Of a DNA stretch of 60,588 nt, positions 54,332-60,588 are shown piece by piece. The stretch spans positions 1-60,588 of the forward strand of contig NZ_CDDH01000072.1 in NCBI RefSeq assembly GCF_000819725.1. Reading direction: 5' to 3'. Positions within the stretch are counted from its first letter, which is position 1; each line of letters opens with the position of its first letter. The position numbers were made by a program, and so were the translations under genes. Under the pieces are notes generated by a model. The model saw nothing but the letters and a program-made list of their open reading frames with translations, made no database searches and was not told the origin of the DNA. This DNA is from Aeromonas australiensis (GTDB lineage Bacteria > Pseudomonadota > Gammaproteobacteria > Enterobacterales > Aeromonadaceae).

Positions 54332-54427
54332 TCAGCGGTGAGGAAAGTCGAAGGTAAGAATGGGATCCCGGGTATACCAGTGGGCGAGCAGGCAAGCTGC
54401 CCGGGGCATGGCTGTCATGATTGGCAT
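54332..54427 (-). CDS. tnaC: TnaC-like tryptophanase leader peptide
   Basis: 31 codons from ATG 54427 (GGAGGGG upstream; an in-frame GTG lies directly before), ending TGA 54332, 110 bases before tnaA. C-terminal part: HWYTRDPILTFDFPHR. Relative to E. coli TnaC (W12, D16, P24), this peptide has W17, D21 and P29 with exactly the same spacing (+4 and +12). These residues let the nascent peptide stall the ribosome when tryptophan is abundant, preventing Rho termination. The rest of the sequence is not conserved and two residues follow the Pro, so it is a divergent TnaC. Confidence 0.72.
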   Translation of the reverse strand: MPIMTAMPRAACLLAHWYTRDPILTFDFPHR

Positions 54428-54695
54428 CACTCCCCTCCATATCGGTTGTAAACAGTCGGTGGCCAACTATGTCGATGAAACCATGTCCATAGATGGATGC
54501 TGCCAGCGGGCAGCCGGGCCACGTTAACGGCAGGTTAATTTGCAAACAAGGGGCGCAGCGGCGGGCTGTGCGCCCGCTCACAAAGCGCGCATCTGCGCGG
54601 CAAACCGGCAGTGAGGTTGATCCGCCCGCGCCCCCGGTTCGTTATTCTCCCTACCCACACGCCACATCCCCCATCAGCCAGGGCCGGAAGCTATC

Positions 54696-54860
54696 ATGCA
54701 TCGCAAACCCCATCTGCCCGAGAAGATCTGCCCCGTCTGCCAACGCCCCTTCAGCTGGCGGCGCAAGTGGGCACGAAGCTGGGAGGAGGTTCGCTACTGT
54801 AGCGAGCGCTGTCGCCACGCTCGTCAGCGCAGCTGCCAACATAACTGGGAGCCAGTCTGA
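54696..54860 (+). CDS. DUF2256 small cysteine-rich protein
   Basis: 54 residues, too short for many gene callers. Pattern [20 protein letters not shown] then [14 protein letters not shown] is the DUF2256 signature, with CxxC...CxxxC able to bind zinc. The stop overlaps the start of the photolyase gene (TGATG). DUF2256 genes regularly accompany this type of photolyase, so a role in its maturation or DNA repair is inferred. Confidence 0.88.
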   Translation: MHRKPHLPEKICPVCQRPFSWRRKWARSWEEVRYCSERCRHARQRSCQHNWEPV

Positions 54861-56380
54861 TGGAGCTGCGCCTGATTCTCGGCGATCAGCTGAACGCCGG
54901 TCACTGCTGGTTTCGCACCCCGGATCCGGCAATCTGCTATCTGATGGCGGAGCTGCGCCAGGAGACCGATTACTGCCGCCACCATCGCCAGAAGGTGCTG
55001 GCCTTCTTTGCCGCCATGCGCGCCTTCGCAGCGGCCCTCACCCAAGCGGGCCACCGCGTCTGTTACCTGACTCTTGATGAGAGCACCCGCTGGCCCGATT
55101 TACCCGGCTTGCTGGAGGCTCAGCTCGAAGCACATCAGGCCGACAGCGTTGCCTGGCAGAGCCCGGACGAGTGGCGCCTCGCCAGCCAGTTGAAAAGCTG
55201 GGCAGCGGGCCTTGCCATCCCTGCCACCGAGGTGGAGAGCGAGCATTTTCTCACTCCCCGCGATGGCTGGCAGCGCTACCCCCACAGCCGGATGGAGTTC
55301 TTCTACCGCGCCCTGCGCAAGCAATACCAAGTGCTGCTCGATGAGCGCGGCCAACCCCTTGGCGGGCGCTGGAATTTTGATGGCGAGAACCGCGCCAAGC
55401 TGCCGGCGAGCCAGCCAATTCCGGCACCCCTCACCTTTGCCAACGAGGTGAGCGAGATTGATGCCATGCTGACCCGCCATGGGGTCAGTACCATCGGCGA
55501 GGCGGATGCCAGCAGACTGCCGTGGCCCATCACAAGGCGCCAGAGCCGCGAGCTGCTGGTCCATTTTCTGACCCACTGTCTGCCTCACTTTGGCCGCTAT
55601 CAGGATGCCCTGAGCGAGCGGGGCTGGAGCCTGTTTCACAGCCGCCTGTCGTTTTCCCTCAACAGCAAGATGCTTCATCCCCTTGAGCTGATCCGGGCCG
55701 CCGAAGCCCACTGGCAGGCCAATCAGGCCACCATCACGCTGGCGCAGGTGGAGGGGTTTATTCGCCAGATCCTCGGCTGGCGCGAGTTTGTGCGCGCCCT
55801 TTACTGGGAGAAGATGCCCGACTACCAGCAGAGCAATTTTCTCGGGGCCAACCGGCCGCTGCCCGGCTTCTTCTGGAGTGGAGAAACCAGGATGGCCTGC
55901 GTGCGCCACGCCATAAAGCAATCTCTTGAGCATGGTTACGCCCACCATATCCAGCGGCTGATGGTGACTGGCAACTTTGCCCTGCTGGCGGGGATCGATC
56001 CTGACGAGGTGGATGCCTGGTATCTCGGCATCTATGTGGATGCCATCGAGTGGGTGGAGCTGCCCAACACCCGCGGCATGAGCCAGTTTGCCGATGGCGG
56101 CCTGATGGGCAGCAAGCCCTACGCCAGCAGCGGCGCCTATCTCGAGCGGATGGGCCACTACTGCAAGGGGTGTCACTATCAGGTCAAAGCCCGCCACGGC
56201 AACGGGAGCTGTCCCTTCAACAGCCTCTACTGGCACTTTCTCTGGCGCAATCGGGACAAGCTCGGCAACAACCCTCGCCTCGCCCTCCCCTATGCCAACT
56301 GGGATGGCCAAGCCGCAGCGCAGCAGCAGGCCATTCTGGCGACGGCGGAGCAGTACCTGATCAAGCTGGAGCAGTTGTAA
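54860..56380 (+). CDS. Iron-sulfur bacterial cryptochrome/(6-4) photolyase
   Basis: 506 residues. An N-terminal Rossmann antenna domain (LRLILGDQLNAGHCWF) is followed by an FAD-binding helical domain with HIQRLMVTGNFALLAGIDPD, VDAWYLGIYVDAIEWVELPN and TRGMSQFADGG. Four cysteines placed like those of Agrobacterium PhrB bind a 4Fe-4S cluster: MACVRH (about 345), YCKGC (about 435/438) and GSCPFN (about 450). PhrB-type enzymes repair (6-4) photoproducts with light. Coupled to DUF2256. Confidence 0.9.
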   Translation: MELRLILGDQLNAGHCWFRTPDPAICYLMAELRQETDYCRHHRQKVLAFFAAMRAFAAALTQAGHRVCYLTLDESTRWPDLPGLLEAQLEAHQADSVAWQSPDEWRLASQLKSWAAGLAIPATEVESEHFLTPRDGWQRYPHSRMEFFYRALRKQYQVLLDERGQPLGGRWNFDGENRAKLPASQPIPAPLTFANEVSEIDAMLTRHGVSTIGEADASRLPWPITRRQSRELLVHFLTHCLPHFGRYQDALSERGWSLFHSRLSFSLNSKMLHPLELIRAAEAHWQANQATITLAQVEGFIRQILGWREFVRALYWEKMPDYQQSNFLGANRPLPGFFWSGETRMACVRHAIKQSLEHGYAHHIQRLMVTGNFALLAGIDPDEVDAWYLGIYVDAIEWVELPNTRGMSQFADGGLMGSKPYASSGAYLERMGHYCKGCHYQVKARHGNGSCPFNSLYWHFLWRNRDKLGNNPRLALPYANWDGQAAAQQQAILATAEQYLIKLEQL

Positions 56381-56579
56381 GCGGGCCATGTCCCCAGGCG
56401 CATTCACACTGACAACAGCGCAGCGATTTACGCTGGCAATCAGGCTCACCATCGCACCAAACACCAGCCTGTGACCGGCAGGCAGACGGAGATCCCAATC
56501 CTGTGCAGAGCGGTTGAATATCCTGTGGCGGCTGATTATGGTGGTGGCCACATCAGGAGATCAGTCAAGGAAAGACGAT

Positions 56580-57845
56580 ATGGAGATAGTGGTTCTCGGG
56601 GGCGGCGTAATTGGGGTAACCAGCGCCTGGTATCTGGCCAAAGCGGGTCACCAGGTGACCCTGCTGGAGCGGCAAGGGGGCGTTGCCCTTGAAACCAGCC
56701 ATGCCAACGCCGGGCAGATATCCCCCGGCTATGCGGCCCCCTGGGCGGCCCCCGGCATTCCCCTCAAGGCCGCCAAGTGGATGTTGCAAAAACATGCCCC
56801 CTTCACCGTCTGCCCCACCGCCGACCCCTTCCAGCTGCGCTGGATGCTGAAGATGCTGGCCAACTGCACCCCGAGCGCCTATGCCACCAACAAGGGGCGC
56901 ATGGTGCGCCTGGCCGAATACAGCCGGGACTGTATGAAAGTACTGCGCGATGAGCTGAACATAGATTACGAAGGGCGCCAGCTCGGCACTCTGCAGCTGT
57001 TTCGCAGCCAGTCCCAACTCGATGCCAGTCAGCGCGATATCGAGGTGCTGGAGGAGTATGGCGTCCCCTACCAGTCGCTGGATGCCAGCGGCTGCGAAGG
57101 GGCAGAGCCTGCGCTGGCAAGGGTGCGCGGCAAAATCGTCGGCGGCTTGCGTCTACCCGGCGACGAGACCGGCGACTGCTTCCGCTTCACCAAAGCCCTT
57201 GCTCTTGCAGCCGAGAAGCTCGGGGTCAAGTTTGTCTTCAACTGCGATATCGACGAGATTGAGCAAGCCCGCGGCCGCGCCGTGGCGGTGCGGGCGGGCG
57301 AGCAACGCTATCGCGCCGATGCCATCGTCTGTGCGCTCGGCAGCTATGCCACCGGTTTTTTACGGCCGCTGCTGCGCCCGCTCGGGCTGGAGCTGCCGGT
57401 CTATCCGGTCAAGGGCTACTCCCTCACCCTGCCGATGATCAACGCCGAGGCCGCACCGCGCAGCACCGTGCTCGACGAGACCTACAAGGTGGCCATCACC
57501 CGCTTTGATGAGCGGATCCGGGTCGGCGGCATGGCGGAGCTGTCGGGCTACAACCTCGCCTTGAATCCGAGACGTCACGACACCCTGGCGATGGTGGTGG
57601 GGGATCTCTTCCCCCAAGGGGGCGATATCAGCCAGGCCCAGTTCTGGACCGGCCTGCGCCCCATGACGCCGGACGGCACCCCGCTGGTGGGGCCAAGCCC
57701 CATTCCCGGTCTCTGGCTCAATACCGGCCACGGCACGTTGGGGTGGACCATGGCGGCGGGCTCGGGCCAGTTGCTGTGCGATCTTATCAGCGGCAGTGCG
57801 CCCGCCATCAGTGATGAGGGGCTCACTCTGGCCCGTTACGGCTAA
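56580..57845 (+). CDS. dadA: D-amino acid dehydrogenase
   Basis: 421 residues from ATG 56580, with AAGGAA upstream; a long in-frame extension to 56514 has no ribosome site. FAD-binding GxGxxG in [20 protein letters not shown], then [59 protein letters not shown] and [17 protein letters not shown]. Oxidises D-alanine and other D-amino acids at the membrane. The usual partner alanine racemase dadX is absent, so D-alanine turnover must use another racemase. Confidence 0.92.
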   Translation: MEIVVLGGGVIGVTSAWYLAKAGHQVTLLERQGGVALETSHANAGQISPGYAAPWAAPGIPLKAAKWMLQKHAPFTVCPTADPFQLRWMLKMLANCTPSAYATNKGRMVRLAEYSRDCMKVLRDELNIDYEGRQLGTLQLFRSQSQLDASQRDIEVLEEYGVPYQSLDASGCEGAEPALARVRGKIVGGLRLPGDETGDCFRFTKALALAAEKLGVKFVFNCDIDEIEQARGRAVAVRAGEQRYRADAIVCALGSYATGFLRPLLRPLGLELPVYPVKGYSLTLPMINAEAAPRSTVLDETYKVAITRFDERIRVGGMAELSGYNLALNPRRHDTLAMVVGDLFPQGGDISQAQFWTGLRPMTPDGTPLVGPSPIPGLWLNTGHGTLGWTMAAGSGQLLCDLISGSAPAISDEGLTLARYG

Positions 57846-57926
57846 GCGCATAACAGGTCGGGTTGTTTCACTCGCCAACTGCGCCCCCAGACAGCAGCAG
57901 AGGATGTTCTCAACCGCTTTATTGAC

Positions 57927-57954
57927 AGGCCACCGCCATAAACGGTGGCCTTTT
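57927..57954 (+). terminator. Rho-independent terminator after dadA
   Basis: AGGCCACCG / CGGTGGCCT(T) with loop CCATAAA and a short T run, 80 bases after dadA. Confidence 0.78.
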
Positions 57955-58206
57955 CGTCTGATGTTGACCTTCTCCCTCCCCGTCTACCTGAGCGGTGCTC
58001 TGGCTGCCGGTTAATGCAGCAAACGGCACAGAATATTGCGCAATTCGACTTGCGCAAGCCGCCACAATCCGTAATGTGGATAGACGCATTTTTCGCAGCG
58101 CATATTTTTTAAATGGCCTGTAAACCGCTTGTAAACAGGCGTCGCCAGACAAGGGGTTACGGGTGTCACCACGAGTTTCTTTAGCAGCAATCCAGGGTAG
58201 GACAAT
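57955..58206. promoter_or_regulatory. Leader and promoter region of asd
   Basis: A 250-base gap. TTGCGC at 58050 and TAATGT at 58072, 16 bases apart, form a weak sigma70-like promoter about 130 bases before asd. No riboswitch fold is recognised by eye. GGGTAGGACAAT is the ribosome site area. Confidence 0.35.
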
Positions 58207-59319
58207 ATGAAAAAAGTAGGTTTGGTCGGTTGGCGTGGCATGGTGGGATCGGTTCTGATGAGCCGGATGCAGGAAGAGCAGGATTTCGCCCATATTCAAC
58301 CCACATTCTTCACCACCTCCCAGGCCGGTGAGGCCGCGCCCAACTTCGGCGTCGATGCCGGTACTCTGCAAGACGCCTTCGATATCGAGGCGCTGGCCAA
58401 GCAGGATATCATCATCACCGCCCAGGGCGGCGACTACACCAAGGATGTCTATCCGCGCCTGAAAGCCGCTGGCTGGCAGGGTTACTGGATTGACGCCGCC
58501 TCCTCCCTGCGGATGGAGAAAGATGCCGTCATCATTCTGGATCCGGTCAACGGCGACGTCATCGAGCAGGCCCTGAACGATGGCATCAAGACCTTCGTTG
58601 GCGGCAACTGCACCGTCAGCCTGATGCTGCTGGCCCTCGGCGGCCTGTTCAAGGCCGATCTGGTGGAGTGGGTCAGCGTGGCCACCTATCAGGCCGCCTC
58701 CGGTGGCGGTGCCCGCCATATGCGCGAGCTGGTGACCCAGATGGGGATGCTGCGCGACGAAGTGGCAGTTGAGCTGGCAGACCCTGCCTCCGCCATTCTC
58801 GATATCGAGCGCAAGATCACCGAGAAGACCCGCTCCGGCACCCTGCCGGTCGACAACTTCGGCGTGCCGCTGGCCGGTGGCCTTATCCCCTGGATCGACA
58901 CCAAGCTCGACAACGGCCAGAGCCGCGAAGAGTGGAAGGGTCAGGCCGAGACCAACAAGATTTTGGGTATCGAGAACGCCGTCATTCCGGTGGATGGTCT
59001 CTGTGTGCGGATCGGCGCCCTGCGCTGCCACAGCCAGGCGTTCACCATCAAGCTGAAAAAGGATGTGCCGCTGGCGGAGATCGAAGCCCTGCTGGCTGCC
59101 CACAACGACTGGGTAAAAGTGATCCCCAACGATCGCGACATCACCGCCCGCGAGCTGACTCCGGCGGCCGTTACCGGCACCCTCAGCATTCCGGTGGGTC
59201 GTCTGCGCAAACTCAATATGGGCCCGGAGTATCTGGCCGCCTTTACCGTGGGTGACCAGCTGCTGTGGGGCGCCGCCGAGCCGCTGCGCCGCATGCTGCG
59301 CATCCTGCTGGCGCGCTAA
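58207..59319 (+). CDS. asd: Aspartate-semialdehyde dehydrogenase
   Basis: 370 residues, as for the gammaproteobacterial enzyme. N-terminal NADP motif [20 protein letters not shown], catalytic Cys in [19 protein letters not shown] (about residue 135), substrate site [17 protein letters not shown], and [20 protein letters not shown]. It makes aspartate semialdehyde for lysine/DAP, threonine and methionine synthesis, and is normally essential for the cell wall. Monocistronic, ending at a strong terminator. Confidence 0.96.
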   Translation: MKKVGLVGWRGMVGSVLMSRMQEEQDFAHIQPTFFTTSQAGEAAPNFGVDAGTLQDAFDIEALAKQDIIITAQGGDYTKDVYPRLKAAGWQGYWIDAASSLRMEKDAVIILDPVNGDVIEQALNDGIKTFVGGNCTVSLMLLALGGLFKADLVEWVSVATYQAASGGGARHMRELVTQMGMLRDEVAVELADPASAILDIERKITEKTRSGTLPVDNFGVPLAGGLIPWIDTKLDNGQSREEWKGQAETNKILGIENAVIPVDGLCVRIGALRCHSQAFTIKLKKDVPLAEIEALLAAHNDWVKVIPNDRDITARELTPAAVTGTLSIPVGRLRKLNMGPEYLAAFTVGDQLLWGAAEPLRRMLRILLAR

Positions 59320-59344
59320 ACTGCAAGCTAGAGGCAGAAACAAC

Positions 59345-59376
59345 AAGGGCGGGGAGTCACACTCCCCGCCCTTTTT
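59345..59376. terminator. Terminator between asd and fdhD remnant
   Basis: AAGGGCGGGGAGT / ACTCCCCGCCCTTTTT with CAC loop, between convergent genes. Confidence 0.88.
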
Positions 59377-59422
59377 CATTGCCAGTTTTTATGACCCGTT
59401 TAGCGGGTTTGCGACCTTGCCA

Positions 59423-59869
59423 TTATTTGAGCAGAATGCGCTGGCACCCGCTGTAGATCTCGGCCCGCCCGGGGCGGCAAAAGCCCACCAGGGTGAGGCC
59501 GGTCTGCTCGGCTCGCTCGACTGCCAATTCAGTTGCGGCGGAGATGGCGAGCAAGATCTCCACCCCGGCGCTGGCGCACTTTTGCACCATCTCGAAACTG
59601 GCGCGGCTGGTCACCAGAATGGCACCGTCACGGCGGCCAGCGCGGCACAAGTGCCCCACCAGCTTGTCCAGCGCAATATGGCGCCCCACATCTTCGCGAA
59701 TGGCGAGAATATTGCCCTCACTATCCAGATGCACAGCCGCATGGGTGGCACCGGTGCGCTGACCCAGCAGCTGAAGCGGGCGCAGCGCGCTCAATACCTT
59801 GTCGATATCACCCACCGCCAGCCGCTGACTGTCGGGCAGAACAGGCTGGGTGCGGATCACCTGCTCAAA
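59423..59869 (-). pseudogene. fdhD: FdhD C-terminal half, N-terminus lost
   Basis: About 148 codons: QRTGATHAAVHL then REDVGRHIALDKLVGHL, GAILVTSRASFEMVQKCASA and GFCRPGRAEIYSGCQRI, the C-terminal half of FdhD, the sulfurtransferase that activates formate dehydrogenase. The N-terminal half is missing, replaced at 59869 by repeat sequence linked to a transposase remnant. An ATG inside that repeat (59920) is in frame but would make a nonfunctional fusion. Formate dehydrogenase maturation is probably lost unless another copy exists. Confidence 0.85.
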
Positions 59870-59891
59870 ACTATTGGGACACCCACTAACA

Positions 59892-59943
59892 ACTATTGGG
59901 ACACCCACCATTTTGAGCAAGCCTTCGTGTGGCTGGCGGTGCA
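59892..59943. repeat. 52-bp direct repeat, left copy
   Basis: Begins CAACTATTGGGACACCCAC and ends TGGCTGGCGGTG; matches 60286-60337 with about 4 differences. A third, partial copy (the first 20 bases) starts at 59869, at the exact end of the fdhD reading. Confidence 0.8.
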
Positions 59944-59965
59944 GGGCGAGAGCGTGAATATTTTG

Positions 59966-60283
59966 TTAACTGACAGTCAATTTCTGGATGCCTGCGGCCA
60001 AGACTGCTTCCAAATATTCACTGCTCATGCCCGCAATCTTTTGCTTTCGCCGGATGCTTGCTTTCCGTGATGTCTCGGCCCTGAGCATGTTCAGCGCCAT
60101 ATGCCTGATACATGCCAGGTTCTCGGCGGCATCACCACGATAAATGGGGCAGGCATCTTCACCCATGGTGACATCCAGTACCCAGTGAAGGCTGTTTTCT
60201 ATCGCCCAGTGACCCCGTACTGCTTGGGCAAATGCGTCACGCCCTAGCTTCTTTGAGCTGATGAAGTAACGCATCTCAAGTGA
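59966..60283 (-). pseudogene. ISAs1-family transposase C-terminal remnant
   Basis: About 105 codons: MRYFISSKKLGRDAFAQAVR, GHWAIENSLHWVLDVTMGED, AAENLACIRHMALNMLRAE and KASIRRKQKIAGMS. This is the C-terminal part of ISAs1/H-repeat transposases (HWxIENSLHWVLDVxFxED). The N-terminal two thirds is absent. Flanked by 52-bp direct repeats. An ISAs1-type element supports Aeromonas origin. Confidence 0.85.
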
Positions 60284-60285
60284 GG

Positions 60286-60337
60286 CAACTATTGGGACAC
60301 CCACTATTTTGAGCAAGCCTTGGTATGGCTGGCGGTG
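60286..60337. repeat. 52-bp direct repeat, right copy
   Basis: Second copy of the repeat at 59892-59943, directly before the transposase remnant on the minus strand. Contains the GGTGTCCCAATAGTT end-like block. Confidence 0.8.
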
Positions 60338-60588
60338 GCGGCCGTGATAGCACTATCATTGAGAGCTTCGGTTCAGAGAGGAGGAGAGCTTGCGATTTTG
60401 GCTTAAAAAGTGGTTTTTCAGCCAGCTCCTGCCATGGCATCAAAAGCGATGCTGGGGAATCAAAGTGGTGTGCAGCTGCTCAAAGTGAAGGTTGGTGACA
60501 TCGTCGCTGGCCACAATGCGCCGCGTAACGCTGGCACTGCGCCTTGTCACCCACAACCCTGATACCCCGCCGCCGAAACAGTGTCACT
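60338..60588. other. Right edge of the window, no gene identified
   Basis: Short minus-strand frames (one encoding VTRRSASVTRRIVASDDVTN... ending near 60450) could be the C-terminus of a neighbouring gene whose body lies outside. The missing fdhD N-terminus is not seen here. Confidence 0.3.

Noticed and set aside
54288..54581. 97-codon minus-strand ORF overlapping the tna leader
   Set aside because: The frame has no TnaC residues or good start; the overlapping 31-codon frame carries the W/D/P pattern.
55100..56551. 483-codon minus-strand ORF opposite the photolyase
   Set aside because: Photolyase motifs and FeS cysteines are on the plus strand; the antisense frame is an artefact of codon bias.
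57919..59379. 486-codon minus-strand ORF opposite asd
   Set aside because: asd is unmistakable on the plus strand.

Overview
The window reads as chromosomal DNA of a GC-rich gammaproteobacterium, most likely Aeromonas or a close relative. The basis is the set of housekeeping proteins (SelD/MnmH, RlmI, SbcB, Cdd, TnaA, Asd, MepA), a tRNA-Ser(GGA) nearly identical to the enterobacterial one, and IS remnants of the ISAs1, IS3 and IS4 types. The genus is an inference, because no rRNA or other decisive marker is present.

Region by region. 1-5359 is ordinary chromosome: a polar amino-acid ABC importer, the murein endopeptidase MepA, and a LemA/TPM-domain membrane cluster. 5628-5715 is tRNA-Ser, followed by a 7-kb island (about 5719-12716) bounded by a 31-bp copy of the tRNA 3' end (30/31 identical). 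The island carries a decayed integrase, the C-terminal scrap of an integron-type integrase, an IS200-like transposase, and a Gabija anti-phage system (gajA-gajB). The gajA gene is split by a 1198-bp IS3-family element with a 4-bp target duplication. An attC-like hairpin follows gajB. 13140-21893 is a probably Fur-controlled cluster: TonB-dependent receptor, S9 peptidase, zinc metalloprotease with a P-domain and GlyGly-CTERM tail, and two DUF1566 proteins. 22016-29649 is mostly core: acylphosphatase, chemotaxis receptor, RlmI, a family-3 binding protein, selD-mnmH and a YcbL-like hydrolase.

29812-46358 is a layered defence and prophage region. It holds a 1911-residue DUF4011 helicase with a Vsr-like nuclease end, and two DUF262 (GmrSD-like) proteins preceded by a 32-codon ORF that looks like hsdM fused to hsdS by deletion of a type I R-M system. 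Next come a HEPN-like protein, a DUF4258/ADP-ribosylglycohydrolase-like pair divergent from a BrxR/CapW-like WYL regulator with a palindromic operator, and a retron-type reverse transcriptase with an HTH partner, a small hydrophobic ORF and a structured upstream RNA candidate. The retron block sits between remnants of Mu-like phage genes G and I.

46535-59376 returns to core chromosome: sbcB, a GH36 alpha-galactosidase-like enzyme, LrgA/LrgB-like proteins, cdd, tnaA with a recognisable TnaC leader peptide, DUF2256 plus an iron-sulfur photolyase, dadA and asd. The right end holds fdhD truncated at its N-terminus beside an ISAs1-type transposase remnant flanked by 52-bp direct repeats.

Read together, at least three independent defence layers (Gabija, the DUF262/DUF4011 block, the retron) each show decay or insertion: an IS in gajA, deletion of hsdMS, and prophage erosion around the retron. 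All assignments come from reading motifs by eye; no database search was run.
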